Positions 59,119 to 64,000 of a stretch of DNA of 64,000 nucleotides are shown one piece after another. The DNA is taken from the NCBI RefSeq assembly GCF_001411475.1, contig NZ_LLWH01000024.1, positions 1-64,000 of the forward strand, written 5' to 3'. Source of the DNA: Pseudomonas endophytica (GTDB lineage Bacteria; Pseudomonadota; Gammaproteobacteria; Pseudomonadales; Pseudomonadaceae). Under the pieces are notes generated by a model. That model searched no databases. It worked only from the letters and a program-made list of their open reading frames with translations, and was not told the origin of the DNA. The translations under genes and the position numbers were made by a program. Position 1 is the first letter of the stretch. Every line of letters begins with the position of its first letter.

Positions 59119-62073
59119 TCAGTTCACAGCGGACGTCGCTTCGACATGACGCGGTAATGTCACCCGAATACGGGTTCCGCGTTGGCTTTGAATGTCAGCC
59201 GGGCTGTCGATGGTGATTTGTCCATAATGCTCTTCAACGATGGAATAGACCAGTGCAAGGCCCAAGCCGGTGCCTTCGCCAGGGTCCTTGGTGGTGAAGA
59301 ATGGTTCGAATAATCGATCCATGATGTTCTTCGGAATACCGCTGCCTTCGTCTTCAACGATCAAGTCGATCGTGTGCTCGCTGGCTTCACTTTTCACCCT
59401 CACGGCACTGCCTGCGGGTGAGGCGTCACGGGCGTTTGACAGCAGATTGATCAACACCTGGGCCAACCGCTGCGGGTCACCATCGACCCAGTGATCGGGG
59501 TCGCACAAGTTGTAAAACTGCACTTCAAAGTTACGTCGGTTCAAGGCGAGCAGACCAATGGCATCTTGAGCCACCTCTGCCAGACAAACGGGCTCGTCAT
59601 TGTGCTGATGGCTACCCGCGTGAGCGAAGCTCATTAACGACTGCACAATGCGCGAGATGCGTTTGGTCTGTTCAAGGATCTGGCTGCTGATTTCGGTCAG
59701 CTCGCTGTCTTCTTCACGCTCTTCGCGCAGGTTTTGCGCCAAGCAGGCGATACCGGTCACCGGATTGCCGATTTCATGCGCGACGCCCGCAGCCAGTCGA
59801 CCAATACTGGCCAAGCGCTCGGAGTGCACCAGTTTGTCTTCGAGCATTTGAGTTTCGGTTAAATCTTCGACCAGTAATACCAGGCCACTGTTACCCGGTG
59901 CCAATGGTTCATCAATGGCCGCTTTATGCAGGTTCAACCAGCGCGTTTGACCGTCGAGGGCCAAATGCTGCTTGTGCAAGTGTTCATCAGGTAGGTCGAT
60001 AAAGCCTTGCAGCAATTCACGCCAAGGATTGCCTAACGTGTTCAGGCGTGAGCCGACGACACGCTGGGCGGGAATGCTGGTGAGCTCTTCCATGGCCTTG
60101 TTCCACATCAAGATCTCTTGGTCCTTGGCCAGCGAGCACACGCCCATCGGCAGTTCTTGCAACGTTTGGCGATGGTAACGGCGCAAAGCGTCGAGCTCGG
60201 CGGCCAAGCCGGTCAGGCGTGAGTGATAGTCTTCCAGCCGGCTTTCGATGAAGTGAATGTCTTCGGTCACGTAATTCTCGCCGCCCGATTTATAAGGCAG
60301 AAAGGTTTCGACCATGTCTTGAGCGACGCTTGGACCCATCAGGCCAGAGAGGTTGGCTTCGATTCGATCACGTAGACGACGCAAGGCATAAGGCCGACGT
60401 TCGTCGAACGGCAAATACAGGTCGCGTAAGGCTTGCTCGACCTCCTTTTGCGCCGCCTTGGCGCCCAAAGGTTTGGCCAGTTGGGTGGCGAATTCTTGCG
60501 GTGAGGCCGCATGCAGTTCGCGTCGTTGCGGGCGACGCACGTTATCCACCGCACACGCTTCGGCGGCGCTGGCCTCCTCGGGGCTGGCGTTGGTGAATAA
60601 GGAGATCAGGGTGAACATCAATACGTTGGCGGCGAGTGAGGCGATGGCAGCCATGTGCCAACTGGTGTCGTCCAGCACGTAGACCATGTCGAGCCACGGC
60701 ACGTAGAAACCTTGGAAGTTTCCAATCAATGGGAACAGCATGCTGCCCATCCACACCACTATCCCGGCCAGTAACCCGGCGATAAAGCCGCGTCGGTTAG
60801 CCGTTGGCCAGTACAGAACCGACAGTACGCCCGGCAGGAACTGCAACGTAGCGACAAAAGCGACGATGCCAAGGTTAGCCAAGTCTTGCTCAGCGCCCAG
60901 CATTAAGTAAAACCCATAGCCAGCCATGATGATGGCCACAATCAGTGCGCGGCGCGTCCACTTTAGCCAGCGGTAGATATTGCCTTCTGCCGGCGGTTGA
61001 TACAGCGGTAGCACCAAGTGGTTGAGCGCCATGCCCGACAACGCCAGTGTGGTGACGATGATAAGCCCGCTAGAAGCAGAGAGCCCGCCGACATAGGCCA
61101 GTAACGCCAAGGATTTGCTATTGGCGGTGATGCCAATACCCAAGGTGAAGTACTCGGGGTTGGTGGTCACACCCAGTTTAAGGCCTGCCCACAGGATCAA
61201 AGGAACTGCGAGGCTCATCAGCAGTAGGAACAGGGGCAGGCCCCAACTGGCGCTCACTAGCCCGCGCGGGTTGAGGTTTTCGGTGAAGGTCATGTGATAC
61301 ATGTGTGGCATCACAATAGCCGAGGCAAAAAACACCAGCAGCAAGGTCCGCCAAGGGCCTTCTTGCAGAGGAGTATGTAAAGCTGCGAGGGCGGACTGGT
61401 TTTGCAGCAGCCAGACTTCCAGTTGTTGCGGGCCATCAAACACGCCGTACAACGCGTACAGGCCCACACCGCCGATGGCCACCAGCTTGATCACCGACTC
61501 AAAGGCAATGGCGAACACCAGCCCTTCATGTTTCTCTCGTGTGGCGATGTGCCGTGAGCCGAAGAAAATCGTGAACAGCGTGATCAGCGCACAGAAGCTT
61601 AAGGCAACGCGGTGTTGCACTGGTTCTCGGGTCAGGATGCTGATGGAGTCCGCGACCGCCTGAATTTGCAACGCCAGCAGCGGTAATACGCCAATCAGCA
61701 TGAAAACAGTGGTCAGCGCACCCGCCCAAGAACTGCGAAAACGAAAAGCAAACAGGTCTGCCAGCGATGAAAGCTGGTAGGTACGAGTGATTTTTAATAT
61801 GGGGTAAAGCAGTACAGGCGCTAGTAGAAATGCGCCAGAAACCCCTAAGTAGCTGGACAAAAAGCCGTAGCCATACTCATAAGCCAGACCTATGGTGCCG
61901 TAGAAAGCCCAAGCGCTGGCGTAAACGCCCAAAGACAAGGTGTAAGTCAGCGGGTGACGAATAATGGCGCGCGGGATCATGCCGCGCTCACTGACCCACG
62001 CCACCGCAAACAGCACCAGCAAGTATGCGGCGCTAACCAGCACCATCTGGGTCAGGCTAAAGCTCATCGGCAT
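59119..62073 (-). CDS. cbrA: Sensor histidine kinase CbrA with SLC5-type transporter domain
   Basis: Membrane sensor of the CbrAB system, 984 residues. The N-terminal half (about 1-500) is a sodium:solute symporter (SLC5/SSF) module of about 13 helices, reported to transport or sense histidine in other pseudomonads. A linker (STAC-like), a PAS domain (about 610-720) and the kinase core follow. The H-box [12 protein letters not shown] places phospho-acceptor H766. The ATPase domain has [16 protein letters not shown] and [11 protein letters not shown]. Its start overlaps cbrX by 17 bp. Confidence 0.97.
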   Translation of the reverse strand: MPMSFSLTQMVLVSAAYLLVLFAVAWVSERGMIPRAIIRHPLTYTLSLGVYASAWAFYGTIGLAYEYGYGFLSSYLGVSGAFLLAPVLLYPILKITRTYQLSSLADLFAFRFRSSWAGALTTVFMLIGVLPLLALQIQAVADSISILTREPVQHRVALSFCALITLFTIFFGSRHIATREKHEGLVFAIAFESVIKLVAIGGVGLYALYGVFDGPQQLEVWLLQNQSALAALHTPLQEGPWRTLLLVFFASAIVMPHMYHMTFTENLNPRGLVSASWGLPLFLLLMSLAVPLILWAGLKLGVTTNPEYFTLGIGITANSKSLALLAYVGGLSASSGLIIVTTLALSGMALNHLVLPLYQPPAEGNIYRWLKWTRRALIVAIIMAGYGFYLMLGAEQDLANLGIVAFVATLQFLPGVLSVLYWPTANRRGFIAGLLAGIVVWMGSMLFPLIGNFQGFYVPWLDMVYVLDDTSWHMAAIASLAANVLMFTLISLFTNASPEEASAAEACAVDNVRRPQRRELHAASPQEFATQLAKPLGAKAAQKEVEQALRDLYLPFDERRPYALRRLRDRIEANLSGLMGPSVAQDMVETFLPYKSGGENYVTEDIHFIESRLEDYHSRLTGLAAELDALRRYHRQTLQELPMGVCSLAKDQEILMWNKAMEELTSIPAQRVVGSRLNTLGNPWRELLQGFIDLPDEHLHKQHLALDGQTRWLNLHKAAIDEPLAPGNSGLVLLVEDLTETQMLEDKLVHSERLASIGRLAAGVAHEIGNPVTGIACLAQNLREEREEDSELTEISSQILEQTKRISRIVQSLMSFAHAGSHQHNDEPVCLAEVAQDAIGLLALNRRNFEVQFYNLCDPDHWVDGDPQRLAQVLINLLSNARDASPAGSAVRVKSEASEHTIDLIVEDEGSGIPKNIMDRLFEPFFTTKDPGEGTGLGLALVYSIVEEHYGQITIDSPADIQSQRGTRIRVTLPRHVEATSAVN

Positions 62074-62233
62074 CTTTTTGGCTCTGAAGAATAAAGGTCA
62101 CAACGATCAGAATCAGCCAAAGCAGATACGGCCTGTACCAGGCCCCCGTCGCGTCAATCCACCAATCCATGATGGCGGGGGAAAACAGGTAGATCCCGAC
62201 AACCAGCAACAGGACCAAACGATAGATATACAT
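62057..62233 (-). CDS. cbrX: Small membrane protein CbrX
   Basis: 58-residue protein from ATG 62233 (MYIYRLVLLLVVGIYLFSPAIMDWW), with GAGGGCAGG upstream. Two hydrophobic segments (about 3-20 and 34-50) suggest a two-span inner-membrane protein. An overlapping small ORF, cbrX, has been described upstream of cbrA in P. putida, and this ORF matches its position and overlap. It probably aids coupled translation of cbrA; any direct role in sensing is unknown. Confidence 0.85.
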   Translation of the reverse strand: MYIYRLVLLLVVGIYLFSPAIMDWWIDATGAWYRPYLLWLILIVVTFILQSQKDADEL

Positions 62234-62311
62234 CCTGCCCTCACTTTTGCTGGCCGCAAGCCCTAAAACATGCGGCGATGGTAACGGATGGCTGGCAACC
62301 TGCAAGGGCTG

Positions 62312-63208
62312 TCAGCGTAATTGCGCCTCAGCCAGTGTGAGGGTTCGCGGGATAAGTCCAGCATTCCAGTGTGCAATACCCCAGTTGAGGATTTCTCGCG
62401 GGCTGGCGTCACTAAGGCTTACATCCGGGGTTTGACCCAATGCGCGCAAGGCGCGCAGTAATAAGGGTGAAGCCTGCTCCGGTGTCAGAGGGGGCGAGCG
62501 GTAAGACTTGCCCAGTTTGTGCCCATCGGGTTGTACGATCAGTGGTACATGCAGGTAGCAAGGTGTCGATAGCCCGAGCAGTTCCTGTAGATAAAGCTGA
62601 CGCGGCGTGGAGTCCAGCAGGTCAGCGCCGCGTACGATATCGGTGACGCCTTGCCAGGCATCATCGAGTACCACTGCTAATTGGTAGGCATATAAACCGT
62701 CGCGGCGGCGGATCACAAAGTCCCCCGCTTCGCGGCCTAAATGTTGGCGGAATGAGCCTTGTACGCGGTCTTCAACTGAATATTCAAGCTCAGGGACACG
62801 TAATCGTATGGCGGCGTTTTCCATCGAGTGACCTGCATTGCGGCACAGTCCAGGGTAAATCCCGTTATACCCTTCGAGTTGTTTGCGTGAGCAGGTACAA
62901 GCATAGGCTAAGCCTTGGCTGAACAGCCGATCCAGTACCTGAGAGTAGGCGTCGTGTCGCTCGCTCTGGCGAACCAACTCGCCGTCCCATTCAAAGCCAT
63001 AGCGTTCTAGTGCATCCAGAATGGCTGCTTGAGCACCCGGCATTTCACGTGGAGGATCAAGATCTTCCATGCGCACCAGCCAGCGACCGCCCACGCTACG
63101 GGCATCAAGGTATGAGGCGAGTGCTGCGACCAGCGAGCCAAAGTGCAAATGGCCACTGGGGGTCGGGGCGAAGCGCCCAATGTATGAGGGGTTTGAAAAA
63201 GCCGTCAT
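62312..63208 (-). CDS. gluQRS: Glutamyl-queuosine tRNA(Asp) synthetase
   Basis: Attaches glutamate to queuosine at the wobble position of tRNA-Asp. It has 298 residues. It resembles a glutamyl-tRNA synthetase catalytic domain with no anticodon-binding domain: GRFAPTPSGHLHFGSLVAALASYLDAR (HIGH-like HLHFG), a cysteine pair CTCSRK, GADLLDSTPRQLYLQELLG and KLGKSYR (KMSKS-like). It follows dksA in the same orientation, the conserved gammaproteobacterial pair. Confidence 0.96.
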   Translation of the reverse strand: MTAFSNPSYIGRFAPTPSGHLHFGSLVAALASYLDARSVGGRWLVRMEDLDPPREMPGAQAAILDALERYGFEWDGELVRQSERHDAYSQVLDRLFSQGLAYACTCSRKQLEGYNGIYPGLCRNAGHSMENAAIRLRVPELEYSVEDRVQGSFRQHLGREAGDFVIRRRDGLYAYQLAVVLDDAWQGVTDIVRGADLLDSTPRQLYLQELLGLSTPCYLHVPLIVQPDGHKLGKSYRSPPLTPEQASPLLLRALRALGQTPDVSLSDASPREILNWGIAHWNAGLIPRTLTLAEAQLR

Positions 63209-63266
63209 GGCTTAGATCCTGTAGCCGCTGGCAGGGCTGCGAGGGTGCGCAGCTAAATTTCAGAAA

Positions 63267-63293
63267 CAAAAATGGGGCGTTCGCACGCCCCAT
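63267..63293 (-). terminator. dksA terminator
   Basis: ATGGGGCGT/ACGCCCCAT stem with a T run on the minus strand, right after the dksA stop. Confidence 0.92.
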
Positions 63294-63309
63294 TGGGTCA
63301 AGTTGGCGA

Positions 63310-63753
63310 TTACTTGCCGACTTGTTTTTCCTTGATTTCAGCCAAGGTTTTGCAGTCTACGCACATGTCCGCAGTCGGGCGTGCCTCAAGTCGGCGAATA
63401 CCGATTTCAACGCCGCAAGACTCGCACCAGCCATACTCTTCGTCTTCGATGAGCTGCAGGGTCTTGTCGATTTTTTTGATCAGCTTGCGCTCGCGATCGC
63501 GGGCGCGCAGTTCCAAGCTGAATTCTTCTTCTTGGCTTGCACGATCAGCTGGATCAGGAAAGTTTGCGGCTTCGTCTTTCATATGATCAACGGTGCGGTC
63601 GACTTCCTGCATCAAGTCCTGCTTCCACTTATGCAGAATCTTGGTGAAGTGCTTGCGCATAGGCTCGCCCATGTACTCTTCACCCTTCGTTTCAACGTAG
63701 GGCTCGAAGCCGCTGAGCGATTGAGTATTCGGTTGCTGTGCTTGTGTGGGCAT
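63310..63753 (-). CDS. dksA: RNA polymerase-binding transcription factor DksA
   Basis: Binds the RNA polymerase secondary channel and with ppGpp adjusts rRNA and stress promoters. It has 147 residues. The coiled coil carries the acidic tip DPADRASQEEEFSLELRARDRERK. The zinc finger is CESCGVEIGIRRLEARPTADMCVDC with four cysteines, as in canonical DksA. The 247 bp upstream of the start (63754-64000) hold its AT-rich promoter region and no recognisable gene. Confidence 0.97.
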   Translation of the reverse strand: MPTQAQQPNTQSLSGFEPYVETKGEEYMGEPMRKHFTKILHKWKQDLMQEVDRTVDHMKDEAANFPDPADRASQEEEFSLELRARDRERKLIKKIDKTLQLIEDEEYGWCESCGVEIGIRRLEARPTADMCVDCKTLAEIKEKQVGK

Positions 63754-64000
63754 GAAATGGACCGCCTCTGTTCTTCTAATCCATTGCGCAGGATTGCAAC
63801 GTTACCGACACCTGCCGGCCCTGCGGCTGCAAGCGGGCGAACTTACCAGATCAATTCGGGCCGCGCTACTCCCGGTTGTCTAGCCTGTTGTCAGTGATCG
63901 TGTACAAAGCCTGTCGTACTTAAGATTAGTGGCAAATTAATATTTTAGCCGAGCTGTGACCGAGGCTTGCGCCGTTTGGTTCTACTCACGAAAAGTTTAA

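Noticed and set aside
63010..63897. 295-codon plus-strand frame across gluQRS and dksA
   Set aside because: Antisense to two well-identified genes and their spacer; no ribosome binding site.

Overview
The window is a stretch of a Pseudomonas chromosome, probably a relatively low-G+C member of the P. fluorescens lineage; the species is not settled by the sequence. The gene order smpB-ratA-rnfH / bamE-fur-recN / grpE-dnaK-dnaJ-dapB-carAB-greA / rlmE-ftsH-folP-glmM-tpiA-secG-tRNA-rimP-nusA-infB-rbfA-truB-rpsO-pnp and then pcnB-folK-panBC, crcZ, cbrBA, gluQRS, dksA is characteristic of that genus. Most of the window is conserved core genome.

Left end (1-5.8 kb), accessory: the first 1028 codons of a type I restriction subunit (hsdR) run off the left edge. 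An uncharacterised membrane ORF and the N-terminal stub of a tyrosine integrase follow, next to ssrA (tmRNA), whose 3' end is a common integration target. This looks like the decayed end of a genomic island carrying the restriction system. Beyond tmRNA lie a small secreted protein and a DUF3077/DUF6124-type gene. The leader of the latter holds three mutually complementary segments, one covering the Shine-Dalgarno region, and looks like a C4-type riboregulator. This is the most interesting unexplained structure in the window.

5.8-14.3 kb, lactate utilisation: lldP-lldE-lldF-lldG-dld reads leftward, opposite the GntR regulator lldR, with a perfect palindromic operator between them. lldE has an internal frameshifting deletion, so the LldEFG route is probably broken here, while the permease and the D-lactate dehydrogenase are intact.

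14.3-45 kb, core: trans-translation (smpB), outer membrane assembly (bamE), iron control (fur), an SOS-controlled recN, the sigma32-driven chaperone cluster, lysine, arginine and pyrimidine synthesis (dapB, carAB), and the long transcription, translation and folate run from greA to pnp. A decayed sodium:solute symporter (NSS-type) gene tail lies between smpB and ratA.

45-64 kb: a BON-domain periplasmic protein, REP-like repeats, a large AsmA-like DUF748 protein, an rRNA methyltransferase, an MpaB-type oxygenase, pgi, panCB, folK-pcnB, and the carbon-catabolite module crcZ-cbrB-cbrA-cbrX. The crcZ RNA gene has a clear sigma54 promoter and an upstream TGTTAC-N14-GTAACA palindrome fitting CbrB control. 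gluQRS and dksA close the window. No CRISPR array, rRNA operon or intact insertion sequence was seen.
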